Counted from the first letter of the stretch, positions 1 to 12,162 are shown. The stretch is 64,000 nucleotides of DNA from Alitta virens (GCA_932294295.1 OW028579.1:2671285-2735284), one strand, 5' to 3'. Numbers and translations: made by a program. Notes: a model not told the origin generated them from the letters alone.

Positions 1-229
1 AGGAAAAAGGATAAGAAGAAAAACCTATGTTGGATGACACACCATCCACCATTGCTTATATTCTCCATATGGTAAAACATACACCGCAGCCATCCAACAT
101 ACAATGATGGATGGCAGTAAAGCATTCTGATTGGCTCGCAGCTAGCTGAGTGGTCAATATAAAACTAATGATTGCCATACCTAAAATAAATTACAAACAT
201 GTATATCAGTAATATTGCAGCCAAGCCAA
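1..229. other. No gene seen
   Basis: AT-rich unique sequence to the left of the LINE remnant. I see no splice-bounded open frame, RNA gene or repeat structure in it. Confidence 0.5.
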
Positions 230-667
230 ACAAGATAAGATAAGATAAGATAAGATAAGTTAATATAAGATAAGATAAGATAAGATAAAACTTTATTTAT
301 AGTCAGAGGTGCAAGACAAAACAATAAAACATAAGCTATAAAGCTTTTAGCCAACTGGTAAAAATAACAATAACAATGAAAGAAGATATATATACAGATG
401 ATTAGAATGAGATTATGACTTAACTACATAATTATTTTGCTGACAGATTATACATGATCCACAATTACACCTTTCTAAGGAGTTACAACGTCTTAATAAA
501 TCTTTGAACTTAGCTAAATCATCTACTTGTTTTTGTTCAACAGGTAAGGAATTCCAAATCATAGCACCTTGATATATAATAGATCTGAAACCATATTGCA
601 TAGTGTTGTAAACAGGCTTAATGTGTATCCCTACTCCATATAGTGCGAATAAAATTAATACAAGCAA
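230..667 (-). mobile_element. Non-LTR retrotransposon 3' remnant with GATAA tail
   Basis: An open frame on the minus strand (413-667) contains YGFRSIIYQGAMIWNSLP followed by a K/F-rich segment and a Cys cluster (CNCGSCIIC). This layout is characteristic of the extreme C-terminus of CR1/L2/RTE-like ORF2 proteins, where a Y-[GR]xxSF-x-YxG-x-x-WNSLP motif is followed by a short Cys-rich tail. Downstream on the same strand the element runs into an AATAAA-like stretch and a (TTATC)n microsatellite at about 233-290, as expected for a LINE that ends in a short tandem repeat. No reverse transcriptase core is present, so this is a dead 5'-truncated copy. The same GATAA microsatellite recurs at 42501-42521. 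Confidence 0.65.
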
Positions 668-1420
668 ATATACTGCATGAATATTATGAATAGAGTAGGG
701 GTTAGTTTTGGCCTTTTATATGTCACTGATGAGCTTAAGGCAACGATAATTCTATCGAACTAGTTAGTTAGCTCTGCATTAAATTACCACTGAGCTTCCT
801 GTGTTTGTTAAGGGAACACACACTGCCTTTAAAAGAATAGTTAGGACTTAAACTCATGTCTAGTAGTAAGAAAATAGATAATATTGCAAATTAAAGGCAT
901 CATACTAAAACTGATCTAGGCTCAATGGCAAACTTAATGTTCTGAAGAGATCTTGGATTATCATCAAAGCTCTATCTTCTAGAGGGTTAGCACAGACAAA
1001 AAAATACATTTATTTCTCCTGAACAAATCGTGTGTTTTATTATTTTTATCCCTCATGTTCTAACTGAAATTACATCAGGAAAGGTAACTAAAATGTATTT
1101 ATTTCTATTTAATTCTATTTTATGGTTATGGGAGTGGGGCAGAGAAGTGATATCATGGAATTACGATTCTTTCCCATGTGAGAGAGACAATCTATGTGCT
1201 GCTCTTGTCAATCAATTACTACAAAACCACTTGGTGCTTTCCCATGAAAAACTAAAGAGAATAATGATTTTCTTTTCGTATTACATAAATTCAACGACCC
1301 AATCAATGTGAGATATATCACAGACAAACCATATTCAATTAATATTAGAGGCTTTTTTTTTGGTCCTGAAAATGGTGGGGGAAAAAAAGTATACAAATTT
1401 AGACAATTAAGATATAGGCC
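668..1420. other. No gene seen
   Basis: AT-rich sequence with short chance open frames only, for example 1030-1311 (+) and 1208-1396 (-), which overlap each other on opposite strands. No splice-site pattern or recognisable protein motif. Confidence 0.5.
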
Positions 1421-1426
1421 CTAGCA

Positions 1427-3215
1427 CTGAAGGGGGAATACATAGAATGAAGGAGAAATACATAGAATGAAGAGGAAATACATAGAATGAAGGATAAATA
1501 CATAGAATGAAGGGAGAATACATAGAATGAAGAGAAAATTCATAGAATGAAGGAGAAATACATAGAATGAAGGGGAAATACATAGAATGAAGGGGAAATA
1601 CATAGAATGAAGGAGAAATACATAGAATGAAGGGGAAATACATAGAATGAAGGAGAAATACATAGAATGAAGGGGAAATACATAGAATGAAGGAGAAATA
1701 CATAGAATGAAGAGGAAATACATAGAATGAAGGGGGAATACATAGAATGAAGTGGAATACATAGAATTAAGGGGGAATACATAGAATGAAGGAGAAATAC
1801 ATAGAATGGAGGAGAAATACATAGAATGAAGGGTAAATACATAGAATGAAGCGGGAATACATAGAATGAAGGGAACTACATAGAATGAAGGGAAATACAC
1901 ATAATGAAGGGAGAATACATAGAATTAAGGGGAAATACATAGAATGAAGGAGAAATACATAGAATGAAGAGGAAATACATAGAATGAAGGGGGAATACAT
2001 AGAATGAAGTGGAATACATAGAATTAAGGGGGAATACATAGAATGAAGGAGAAATACATAGAATGAAGGAGAAATACATAGAATGAAGGGTAAATACATA
2101 GAATGAAGCGGGAATACATAGAATGAAGGGAAATACATAGAATGAAGGGAAATACACATAATGAAGGGAGAATACATAGAATTAAGGGGAAATACATAGA
2201 ATGAAGGAGAAATACATAGAATGAAGAGGAAATACATAGAATGAAGGGGGAATACATAGAATGAAGTGGAATACATAGAATTAAGGGGGAATACATAGAA
2301 TGAAGGAGAAATACATAGAATGAAGGAGAAATACATAGAATGAAGGGTAAATACATAGAATGAAGAGGAAATACATAGAATGAAGGGGGAATACATAGAA
2401 TGAAGTGGAATACATAGAATTAAGGGGGAATACATAGAATGAAGGAGAAATACATAGAATGAAGGAGAAATACATAGAATGAAGGGTAAATACATAGAAT
2501 GAAGAGGAAATACATAGAATGAAGGGGGAATACATAGAATGAAGTGGAATACATAGAATGAAGGAGAAATACATAGAATGAAGGGTAAATACATAGAATG
2601 AAGCGGGAATACATAGAATGAAGGGGGAAATACATAGAATGAAGGGAAATACATAGAATGAAGAGGAAATACATAGAATGGAGGGGAAGTACATAGAATG
2701 GAGGGGAAATACATAGAATGAAGGGGAAATACATAGAATGAAGGGGAAATACATAGAATGAAGGGAAATACATAGAATGAAGAGGAAATACATAGAATGA
2801 AGGGAAATACACATAATGAAGGGAGAATACATAGAATGAAGGGGAAATACATAGAATGAAGGGGAAATACATAGAATGAAGGGGAAATACATAGAATGAA
2901 GGGAAATACACATAATGAAGGGAGAATACATAGAATGAAGGGAAATACATAGAATGAAGGGGAAATACATAGAATGAAGGGGAATACATAGAATGAAGGG
3001 GGAATGCATAGAATGAAGGGGAATACATAGAATGAAGGGGGAATGCATAGAATGAAGGGGAATACATAGAATGAAGGGGGAATGCAAAGAATGAAGGGGA
3101 AATACACAGAATGAAGGGGGAATACATGGAATGATGGAGAAATACATGGAATGAAGAAGGAAATTCATAGAATGAAGGAGAACACATAGAATTAACGGGA
3201 AATACATAGAATCTG
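1427..3215. repeat. 20-bp minisatellite array with higher-order structure
   Basis: About 90 tandem copies of a 17-20 bp unit, consensus ATACATAGAATGAAGGRGAA. Units differ mainly in the number of G and A between TGAA and ATACATAG. Groups of unit variants recur as blocks: the GGGGGAATACATAG variant followed by the AAGTGGAATAC variant occurs near 1731, 1989 and 2246 (about 257 bp apart) and again near 2384 and 2523 (about 139 bp apart). The array therefore grew by amplifying multi-unit blocks. The unit has few stop codons on the minus strand, which produces long spurious open frames repeating HSMYFPFIL. These have no start context, splice sites or composition of a real protein. Confidence 0.95.
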
Positions 3216-3221
3216 TCAACA

Positions 3222-4037
3222 TCATAATGACAGATACTCACTACTCAAAGTATTACTTAGCCAACATAATGTTAGTTAATTGTCCCCTCTTTCCCACTAC
3301 TTCATCCCTACCTTTCTCATGGATTTGTACGTATAAGAATTCACATAGACTGATAGAAGCCTTTGCTCTTTATAATTTTCCTGGCAAGGAGTATGTACAA
3401 AATAAGAGGATAGAATATAAATTTGTGAGCAAAAATATCTAATTGGTACATATGATAAGAATCATACACAATAAACAAGCTCGAAAATATTAATAGTAAA
3501 CAAAAAAGTATTGATTTAAAAAAATTGAATGAACGAAGGAATAGATAATTTGTATTTTAAAAAGTGGATTGATATTAATGCATTGTGGAGACCAGTCAAT
3601 GTTTTTAGATCCATCAAAAATAAACAGGCTTAGGAACGTCAACAGAATGAACAAAAGAATAAAAAAAAAACAGCTAAAATATAATAATTAATAAATTATA
3701 TGTAGAAAATACGCTGGATATATTATACAAAAAATCTATTAAATACATGAAGTGATTTTATAGGGAGAAAATGTAACTGTACAGTTACATATACATTACG
3801 GTGCAAATTAAAAATATTACAGATTAATATGGTTGTCCCTGTTTTAATTTATGTATACAATAGAGTAGAAAGAAATACATATATCCATAATAGTTCCCAC
3901 CAGGAATAAATATATTTTAGACTTCAGATTCTTTTGATAACAATCTATTTGTATATTCCTTCAAATTTCATATGTTATGTATTGGCTTGTCTTTTTGTCT
4001 TTTTTTATATATTTTTGTTCTCCTAGTCTTACTAAGC
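3222..4037. other. No gene seen
   Basis: AT-rich sequence flanking the minisatellite. The short open frame at 3227-3442 (+) begins in the last repeat flank and has no recognisable motif. Confidence 0.5.
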
Positions 4038-4039
4038 AG

Positions 4040-4250
4040 GCTTGTCTAGTGTTTAAGGTACCTCTCAGCTCCCCTTAAGGTCATTAGGTTCGATTCCTGG
4101 CCCACACACTCTTTTTTAAAATGCTTAATATGAGAGATTTAAATGCTGCCATGTACTCATGCTGGAGCGAATAAAATATCTCAGTCATTGAGTTAATGTG
4201 TCACAGATAATCCCAGCTCATCATGTCATCATTACGTCTACCTGAGGAGT
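4040..4250 (+). mobile_element. Diverged SINE-C-like copy
   Basis: A tRNA-like head with B-box-like GGTTCGATTCCTGG at about 4088 is followed by degraded body sequence. It ends in ATCATGTCATCATTACGTC-like tail sequence shared with the other SINE-C copies in this window. It is an old, non-coding copy. Confidence 0.5.
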
Positions 4251-5276
4251 TGCATGTTTATATGAGTTACTAAGTTTTGGTCTATATTGATATATTGTGT
4301 AAGTCGTGTTAATTTGGTCATACATGTATTTATCAGTGAAATAAAATACAAATAAAACAGTAGTGCAAAATCTTATCAATGAATTACAATCTAACTGACA
4401 ATGGCATCTTTCAATAACAAATATTAATGTTGTTTCTCAAGCAGAAGAATTGATGATAGCGAAGAACATTGGGTATATGTTATAAACTGCAAATACAGGG
4501 AACAGTGCAGATCAGGCTTTATTTTGGTCTGTCCATAAAAGTTGTGTGAAATTTCAACACATTCTTTATAATGTATAATAAGTAAGATTATATAATGTGA
4601 TGTAACAATAAGTTCTTTGAAAAAATATAAAAAAAAATATGCATTTTTCTCGCTTCTTTCCATCTCATTCTACCTCTGTCCCTAGCCTAGTCTCAAACGT
4701 TTTCCACGTGTCTCTATCCGTCTGTCTCATGTACCTACTGGTGTCTGTGTGTCTGTACTATGCACCCAGCAGCTTGGCTGTCTCACAGACCAATCCTAGC
4801 AAGCATAAAACAACGTTCATGACACGTGATGTGCTAACGTTTTGCTAACGTTGAGTAACGCTGAGCGTTGAAACGGGGCGAAGGATGAAAGCGACACATT
4901 CGCATGCAGACGCCTTGGTTCTTCCATATCACATTTATGAAACACCATTTTCCTTTGAACTCCGCACACGTTTTCCTAGGCACTGGTGTAATGGCAAAGA
5001 GGGCAGAAAAATGCCTCCAAACTTTGATTAATTTTCTCGCTCTGGAAATATGGTTCAAGAACTTGCCGATTCGAGTTCACTTAAAAAAAGGGTAAATGAC
5101 TCCCAGGTGCATCATGGGAAATGCGTGATAAGATTTAAGGACATGATTTAAAGACATTGATCTCTACCTGGCATAGCTTGCTGACTTCCTTAAAATGGGC
5201 AATGTTGACTTTTTTAAATCGTGCAAGAAGTTTGTGCGCCAAGAGGACCAATCCATAAATTAGACACATCTTTCAG
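4251..5276. other. No gene seen
   Basis: Unique AT-rich sequence. Overlapping short open frames lie on both strands near 4834-5095. None has splice signals or a family motif that I recognise. Confidence 0.45.
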
Positions 5277-5867
5277 TTAAAGCTGCATTGTCAGTCGGTT
5301 TTTGTACCAACAAAAGCTATCCAAATGAAAGAAAAAGCTTCTTACTGATGAATTCGATAACCCAAACTGTTTAAATTGTACTAAATTATAAATTATTGCC
5401 GGGATTTATTAGATCGACTTTGTTTACATTTTAGTTAATTATGTATTGCAACGTAATGGAGAGCGTCGCCGATTCGCGATTTCACAGTCATTTTCTGAAA
5501 AATTGAGGTCAGAATTGTTTAAATTTATGCAGCGAAACACCTACAAATTTTTTTACGTAATAGACTTGGAATTTTGAAAATTGGACGAAAATTGAAGGCA
5601 CACAATAATAAAATACATTAAGAACGGACGACGTTAATGACGTTCGTTTATGCCTCGTTTTCATTTCATTGGCCACAAAAGCACTTGCAATGTAAACAAA
5701 TCGGCAATTTTTGATGGCATGAAAAATTAAATGATAGGGTGGATTTATTAATTGAGATATAGTGAATCTAGCAAGGCCCTGATGGGATTTAATCTGTTTT
5801 TTAGAAACAATGAAATGAATGCAACCGATTTTGGTCACTGTCATATTAAGTGACAATGCGGCTTTAA
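5277..5867. mobile_element. MITE-T copy 1
   Basis: Terminal inverted repeats TTAAAGCTGCATTGTCA and its near-complement TGACAATGCGGCTTTAA bound about 590 bp without coding capacity. A second copy with the same ends and interior lies at 48285-48798. Both ends sit in TTAA, which is compatible with a TTAA target duplication as in piggyBac-type elements. The terminal bases after TTAA do not match the usual CCY start, so the superfamily is uncertain. Confidence 0.75.
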
Positions 5868-6055
5868 GGTCAAACTTTCAGACTATATTTCTCGGTCACT
5901 ATATGAATGAGTTCGCTTATAATACTGGAAAAGAGATTTTTCCCCCCAGATATATTTTGTATCCTTCTACAATGCAATTGTTTTTTTATTTTGTTTTTAA
6001 CATTTTTTGTATCACAATCAAGAACAGTATAATTAGCACGTTCCCATTGACCCCT

Positions 6056-6463
6056 TGTGTCCTCACCTCACAGCCTAGCGACCTAATTATGACCATGTTT
6101 TGCTCGTTTACTCATCTAAAGTAAATTAATCAATTTCTCTTATAGTCTGTAGGCTGGCTTAATAATTAAGCCAGCCTATAGACCAGGCTTATGGTATTAA
6201 AGGTCTAACAATAAAATTACAGAATAATTTAATGTTCATGCGCTGAGTTTACACAATTCTTGTTCTGACAAGCAGTCAATTCAGAAAAATTGCCTAAACT
6301 AAACAAAATATGAATCAATTTCTCTTGTATTTTTTAGAGAAGATTTCATAAGTCTAACGTCAGCCTATCGGCTAGAGAGTTTAACCAATCATTTTGTTCA
6401 ACTAGGTTAACTAGCAAAGAATGCGCATAATTAGGTCTCTGGGCTGTGAGGCGATGACACACA
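6056..6463. mobile_element. MITE-R copy 1
   Basis: The ends read GTGTCCTCACCTCACAGCC and the diverged complement GGCTGTGAGGCGATGACAC. The interior matches the copies at 15847, 41337 and 49353, including AGGCTGGCTTATGGTATTAA. This copy has a local inverted duplication around 6145-6190. It is non-coding. Confidence 0.8.
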
Positions 6464-6578
6464 AAGATATAAAAGAACTTAAAAATTAATTTCCATCAAC
6501 ATCTTTGTCATTAAATGGGTGCTACACATTAAACCAAACAATAACACAGAATTTCCTATTACTGTACAGTGTACACAT

Positions 6579-6764
6579 GGCGGGGGCCTAGCTCAGAGGT
6601 AGTGCTCTGGGCTTCCAACCACTGGGTCCCGGGTTCGATTCCCGGTTGAGCCTAAGTTGGATGGCTGTTTCATCCTTCGTCTCATTGCCATGGTCTCTGC
6701 CTGTCGTAATTAGCCCAACTGGTGCAGAAATACAGGAGGTAAAGCCCTAATCACACACACACAC
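6579..6764 (+). mobile_element. SINE-A full-length copy
   Basis: The tRNA-like head carries an A box (CCTAGCTCAGAGGTAG), a CTTCCAA anticodon-loop-like segment and a B box (GGGTTCGATTCCC). The body reads TTGGATGGCTGTTTCATCC and the tail ends in CCCTAATCACACAC. A perfect 13-bp target duplication, ACAGTGTACACAT, flanks it at 6566-6578 and 6765-6777. The anticodon-loop segment matches tRNA-Gly(UCC), so a tRNA-Gly origin is likely but inferred. Confidence 0.92.
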
Positions 6765-6786
6765 ACAGTGTACACATCATATCCAC

Positions 6787-6878
6787 TACATGGCCAAATT
6801 TGCCACGTGCGTTTTCCATGAGAAGAATAAACGCATGGAAAACGTATGAAAAACGCATGTGGCACATTTGGCCATGTA
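6787..6878. mobile_element. MITE-P palindrome, short copy
   Basis: An inverted repeat bounded by TACATGGCCAAA and its complement. At about 92 bp it is internally deleted relative to the ~150-bp copies elsewhere. TA flanks both ends. Confidence 0.85.
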
Positions 6879-9276
6879 GTACCAACTCAAAATTAAGTCC
6901 AATTGACAATCCAAACTATCTTGCCTTACTGGGCCCAAGATTGTTGAGTAAAAGCTATAGCAACATGCGTTGATGCTTTTTACCTGTAGTCTTGTACAGC
7001 TGTATAGTAGTGTACAGGTGAGGACTGTAAATGGGCCAAATTACTAGAAACACTGACATCAAAATCCTTGTGGCCTCTCTGTCATCTGCAGGGGGGTATT
7101 AATTAAACTAATGACACTTTTACTGAATATCAGAACACATAATAGTAACTAATTAGTGAGCATAACCCCAGGATTTTGGACTAATGACGTCATGTGATCC
7201 AAGATAGTACGTGGGATGCTCTCTGTTCTCGGATTCCGCAAGACCTTTCGAGGTCTCAATAGCAATTAAGTTTGAGTGGATATGTTCTAGAATGAGCACA
7301 AGGACTATATTATCACCTTTTTGTTCTATGGTTGCCCAATTACAATGTCCTCGCTTCTTAAGGAAAATTGGTAATTATAGAAGCTATATAAAAAATGCAC
7401 AGAAATAGTGTGAATTAATTAAACTTCAACTGCTCTTTGACAGTAGAGGAAAAATGTTTGGCTGAAGTCTGAAGAAGTTAATTATCTTTCATTAACTTTC
7501 AGAATTTAAACTCTCCTTCAGTTATCTATAGTAATACTGGATGAAGAGTTATCCAATGATTATGTGTGCTCTTTTTATTTCCTTTTTAATTGCATATTCC
7601 TTTCCTTTACCTAATTTCTTGGCTTTTATTTCTATAGCAATATATACAGTTTTTTCTGGAATCGTAAGAGAATAAGGAATTACTGTCAAGAAATGTATTC
7701 AGTCAAATGAGAGGTATTTTTTCAACCGAAAACTGACCTAATTAATAGAAATATGCCATTCCGAATATAAACCAACATCTCAAGAATAAACGAACAAATA
7801 AACATTGGATTCTGACTAAAAATTATATAGGCCTATATATATTGGGATAATTAATACATTGAGTTAATTCAATAAAAACTATGTACAATAACTAATTATT
7901 AAATCTCTGTTACAAAATAATAGATTCTGAGAAAAAGTATAAATCTAGATCTCAAATTATTTTATTATTATATTGAGATTTTTTTATATTAAATTTCCTA
8001 TGTTGTGACTACCATGATTGCCTTTAGATACAAAGATATTAATTCGATAATTTGCTACTGATATCGATTATAAAAGATGTTATAAAGGACAGATATACTG
8101 ACTGTTGCCGATCTCATCTTACTCCCTTTAGAGATCCCATCAACCATAAAATATCGTCCTTTGCTATCGCTCTGAATTATTTATGTCTTTCGAGCAGTTG
8201 CCATTTACCTGTAGTCACACACAATAATCAGGCCATTGAGTGTGAAATATAAGTAAACCACCCGCAGGAAAGACTTTCCTGGTGTTTTGTGATTATGTGA
8301 TATAGAGTCCATTCTTGAAAATGGTGTCACAACAACAAAAAAGAAGGAAATACAATGCAATGGATTTCCTCCACTTCTTGTCAAATATCTTAGAGATGTC
8401 CCCTCATATTACATGTATTATCTTTTATTACATTCTTATGTTTCTTATATGTTAAAGTGTAACAATGATTTATATGTGTAATATGAAATAAATATGTTCT
8501 GAGTCTTTCTCAATGTTGTGACCATTTTTCTGCCCTCTTTGCCATTACACCTTTGACAGGCCAATCCAGAGTCTTTCTCAGGTCACTGGGGAGTACTCAG
8601 CCTTGAATATGGGTGTAACTAAAAGGCCTAAGAGCTCACACCAGTGCCAACCATCTTGTTGCCTGTCTCCTAGTACCAGTTGCAACTGGGAAGGGCGAGG
8701 CAGTGGTTGCAGGAGGATCTGTCCAACTCCTCCATGCAGGCAAAACTTATGGCGTTTTACTTTTGAATGGATTGTTTAGTTTCTGAATTAAATTGCTGCA
8801 GAGACCTAGAGCCTAGAAAACCAAATCATGCCTAGACCTATCAAGTATTTCTCTGCTATTAAAAATGTATATTTAGGTGCATTTTATTTTAAAAATAATC
8901 AAAATACAGCATTAAAACAGACACAATGAGTGAAACTCCACTGATTCCAATTGCCATTCTTTTTGTTATCAAAGTTTACCACATTTATGACAGCCATGGA
9001 AATATAACCGCATGTAGGAAGTATTGATAACACATTAAAGCGCATTATATGCCGATGGAATTTCAGCCTCGCCCTGGTGCACTTTGAATTGGGTTCTACA
9101 CTTAGAAGTAAGGAAGTACACTTAGAAGTATGTCTGACAGCCGTGTACTTGGAAATAAGGATGTACACAGCAAAGTTTTCTGAACCTGACACACTTAAGT
9201 TTCACCTTTCACTGCTTCTTGTACTTCATTGAAGCACAACAGAGAGAAAATCACAAAATGCCTACGCCGCAGAACT
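6879..9276. other. No gene seen
   Basis: About 2.4 kb of mostly unique AT-rich DNA. Short open frames at 7211-7408, 8052-8252 and 8899-9192 lack splice signals or protein motifs, so I treat them as chance. Confidence 0.45.
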
Positions 9277-9285
9277 CACATTTAA

Positions 9286-9290
<5 letters not shown>

Positions 9291-9332
<42 letters not shown>

Positions 9333-9506
9333 TTAGGGCTTTATTTCTCCTGTATTTCTGCACCAGTTGGGCTAATTAGGACAGGCAGAGACCATGGCAA
9401 TGAGACAAAGGATGAAACAGCCATCCAACTTAGGCTCGACCGGGAATCGAACCCGGGACCCAGCGGTTGGAAGCCCAGAGCGCTACCTCTGAGCTAGGCC
9501 CCCGCC
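9291..9506 (-). mobile_element. SINE-A copy with (GT)n tail
   Basis: Full-length minus-strand SINE-A: head complement at about 9430-9506, body and tail, then a (GT/AC)n tail at about 9291-9331. Flanked by a 14-bp target duplication CACATTTAACAYGT at 9277-9290 and 9507-9520 with one mismatch. Confidence 0.92.
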
Positions 9507-9520
9507 CACATTTAACATGT

Positions 9521-10205
9521 ACTCTGCAGTAAGCTCAATTTCACAACTTTTTATTTATCTCTAGATCTATTTGGCAATGAGATACTCAGGCTGCATACAT
9601 TTAACAAATCTTTCGTACAAAGCACATTTTATTTATTATCAATTAATATAAAAAAACTATTTATATTAAAGTTAATAGAAATACTTAAAGTTCCACTATC
9701 TGTTAAAATTACAATTATCTAAAACTTCATCAAATGATTGAAAATGATTGAAAATCACCTTATTTGATTAAGGCACACTAAGCTAATGAATATATCAGGC
9801 ATTAATAACAAAATAAATAAATGATACATTGAAAGAAAACGTTGGAAATACAATGGAAATGGCATCGTCACCCATTGTTGAGTATTGTGACATCATCACT
9901 TGGTTAACATATTGGATTTTTTTGATGGCATGAAAAATTAAATACTAGATGCAGTTGGTTTATTTTATAGATAGATAGTGAACCCAGCAAGGCTCTGGAT
10001 GGTAGGTAATCAGTATTAAGAAGACAATGAAGTGAATGCAATCGATTTTGGCCATTTAACCATGAATCTTTGAGTTCATTACAGCATTCAAACTCTTATC
10101 AACAAAATTCTGTGAAATAATTGTACAGTTTTAGAAATATGGATTCATCTTTATCTCATAACTAGGAAACTACTCTTGCTTCCATGCATGTAATTTCAAA
10201 GACTT
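9521..10205. other. No gene; fragment of MITE-T interior
   Basis: AT-rich. Positions about 9915-10060 resemble the interior of MITE-T (GATGGCATGAAAAATTAAAT, then AGTGAACCCAGCAAGGC and GAATGCAATCGATTTTGG), so a degraded fragment is present. Nothing coding is seen. Confidence 0.5.
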
Positions 10206-10299
10206 AGAAACTAACTCCAGATGACGTCATGTGAATCCAGGACTCCCATTGGCTGAGCAACTGGATACACACAACGTCCTCTGGAGTTCAGTTTCTGTG
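10206..10299. mobile_element. MITE-U palindrome copy 1
   Basis: An imperfect inverted repeat. The left arm AGAAACTAACTCCAGATGAC pairs with the complement of the right arm (GTCCTCTGGAGTTCAGTTTCT region). A related inverted repeat lies at 60776-60892. Confidence 0.7.
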
Positions 10300-11342
10300 T
10301 ATATGAGTTCTACTGTAATACAATCTAAAAATATAGTGTTATTTTTAAACAATTTAACATAATCATTGCAATCAAAATGCCAGGAAATATCTCTTATAGA
10401 TGAACAACAAACACTTGGACATATATTACAGTTAGAGAGTTAGACTAATATACACCCCCCCCCCCCTAACCCTAACCCCCCCCCCCCCCCCTGCGAGCAC
10501 CTCAACAGTGCACTCCAGTCAGTAAGGTTAGACACGCGAGAGAAACCTTAGGATCCATTTGAAGGGTTTTTTTTTTTGTCTCTCTGTCTCTTTGGCCTCT
10601 CTGTTTGTCTCTCTGGTCCATCTTGTGTCCCTCTTGCCATTAATTTGCAGACAGGTCCCATTAGGTTTCCTTGGGATGTCTTGTCAGCTGGCTGGACACA
10701 AGTAAACTCCATTGACATCGGAATTATGTTTGATTAGCGTTTACCTTAATTATCTGTCACTTTCAATGACTCTTCAACATCAACCAAGAGCCCCAAAAGG
10801 TGTTAATTTTCATGATGCGAATTGCGTGCAAATTACTGGCATTTTTGCAAACGTCTCCCACATTTAAGAATCGAGTTAATTCGGTTAAAATTATGATGGC
10901 AGCATTTAGTTCTTTTAATTAGTTAGGCTCCTATAGACCATAGCTACATTGGGAGACCTGTTATATAGATTAGATAGCAGATGGTGTGTCGTGTGTAAAT
11001 ATTTAATTGTATTGACTGAAGAGTACTCAAAGCAAATACAAACTTACTTAATAATTTTGTAAATTTTAATCATCAAAATATTTTGATGAGAATTATCTAT
11101 TTTATGACCTTTGAATTAAGATTATACGTGGTTCCTATCGAAGGAATATGAACTCATAGTAAAATTAATCTCTCAATGACATATGATTGACATTTTAATG
11201 ATTTGTGCCCCAAAGAACCGCGGGTAATACAAAGTTCATAACTTAAATATACTATTCTAATGATATAAAGATGACCTTTTGCAAGATTACCTTTTGCCAG
11301 CCCTTGAAGTTCAAGGGATGGCAGATTCTGATTGTAATATAC
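10300..11342. other. No gene; poly-C tract with telomere-like motif
   Basis: At 10454-10491 a poly-C tract is interrupted by CCCTAACCCTAACCCC. This is two units of the metazoan telomere repeat inside a homopolymer, too short to claim a former telomere. The rest is AT-rich with no supported gene. Confidence 0.4.
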
Positions 11343-11670
11343 CTTAATTCGACTTTTAAACTCCGCGTCTGGCCGGATACCGGAATTTTGATAACAACAG
11401 TAAATTGGTCTAGAACTAACGCCAATATTAAGACCACTCCAGTGATAAACAAGTACCATCTTAATTGCGGGTCACTAGTGCGGTTAATTAGTCTGTCTTT
11501 ACGATTTATTTTTGTACTCTCTTCCTGACTGCCCTCTTTGGCTGCAATTCTGACAAACTGCTCCTGTGCGCCATACTTGTAATCAATTCTCGTTACCGCA
11601 ACTGAAGTGTCCGCTCGCCATATTGTTACTGATGGTTGCGGATTACGGCTAGTTATGAAAGTAGCGACCA
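11343..11670 (-). CDS. Candidate internal exon with one transmembrane segment
   Basis: The minus strand is open for 108 codons between an acceptor-like TTTTTTTTGGTTCAG (ending 11671) and a donor-like AAG|GTATAT (starting 11342), in phase 2 at both ends. The translation has a basic, polar N-terminal half, then RWYLFITGVVLILALVLDQF, which looks like a single membrane span, then a polar segment. This arrangement is typical of the N-terminal exon of a type II membrane protein. I recognise no family and found no partner exon nearby. An open frame of this size can occur by chance in 64 kb, so this stays a weak candidate. Confidence 0.28.
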
Positions 11671-11671
11671 C

Positions 11672-12025
11672 TGAACCAAAAAAAACATTGTTTCATTTTT
11701 TCATCTGAGATTAACGATTGGAGTAGGTGAAAAGCACTTGTTCCGACTGTTTTGTTCCTTAACGATAACAGTTGTAATAGTCGATCGATAACTCTTAGGA
11801 AAATCAACTCTTTACACAAGACAGTTTGCTCCCAGTCAATATTTATCTACTAACTGTTAAGATTTTTTAAAGAATGACGCAGCCAGTTTGAGACTAAATT
11901 GTTCTTGGAATTTACTGTTCGTTGGATTTCCATGAATCAAATTCTTGAAAAGTTCGATAGAAACGATAAAACCAAAAGCTGGACAATTAAAGGGAGATCG
12001 TAAAATCATGAATTTACAACTAGTA
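11672..12025. other. No gene seen
   Basis: Unique AT-rich sequence upstream of the weak exon candidate. No feature supported. Confidence 0.45.
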
Positions 12026-12113
12026 AAAGGACCCATGGTCTAGATGTGTAAAATAGTGCGGACTCCAAGCCTTGTCATCTCATCATCACATCTGCCTCTG
12101 GTAGTGAAAATTG
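12026..12113 (+). mobile_element. SINE-C tail fragment
   Basis: Contains GCGGACTCCAAGCCTTGTC and ATCTCATCATCACATCTGCC, the 3' part of SINE-C. No tRNA-like head is present. Confidence 0.6.
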
Positions 12114-12162
12114 AGCAATTCATTCATCATTATGTCCCAAATGTTCGAGATATTCAGTGTAT

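Noticed and set aside
1767..3107. 446-codon minus-strand open frame of HSMYFPFIL-like repeats
   Set aside because: It is the translation of a 20-bp minisatellite whose unit happens to lack stops. Several registers are open at once and there is no start or splice context.
1427..3215. CRISPR-like array
   Set aside because: The repeats are contiguous without unique spacers and the genome is eukaryotic.
6579..6660. tRNA-Gly gene
   Set aside because: A and B boxes are present, but the acceptor stem does not pair, the sequence continues into a SINE body, and target duplications flank the whole unit.
10454..10491. Interstitial telomere sequence
   Set aside because: Only two CCCTAA units inside a poly-C run; too short to support a telomere fusion.
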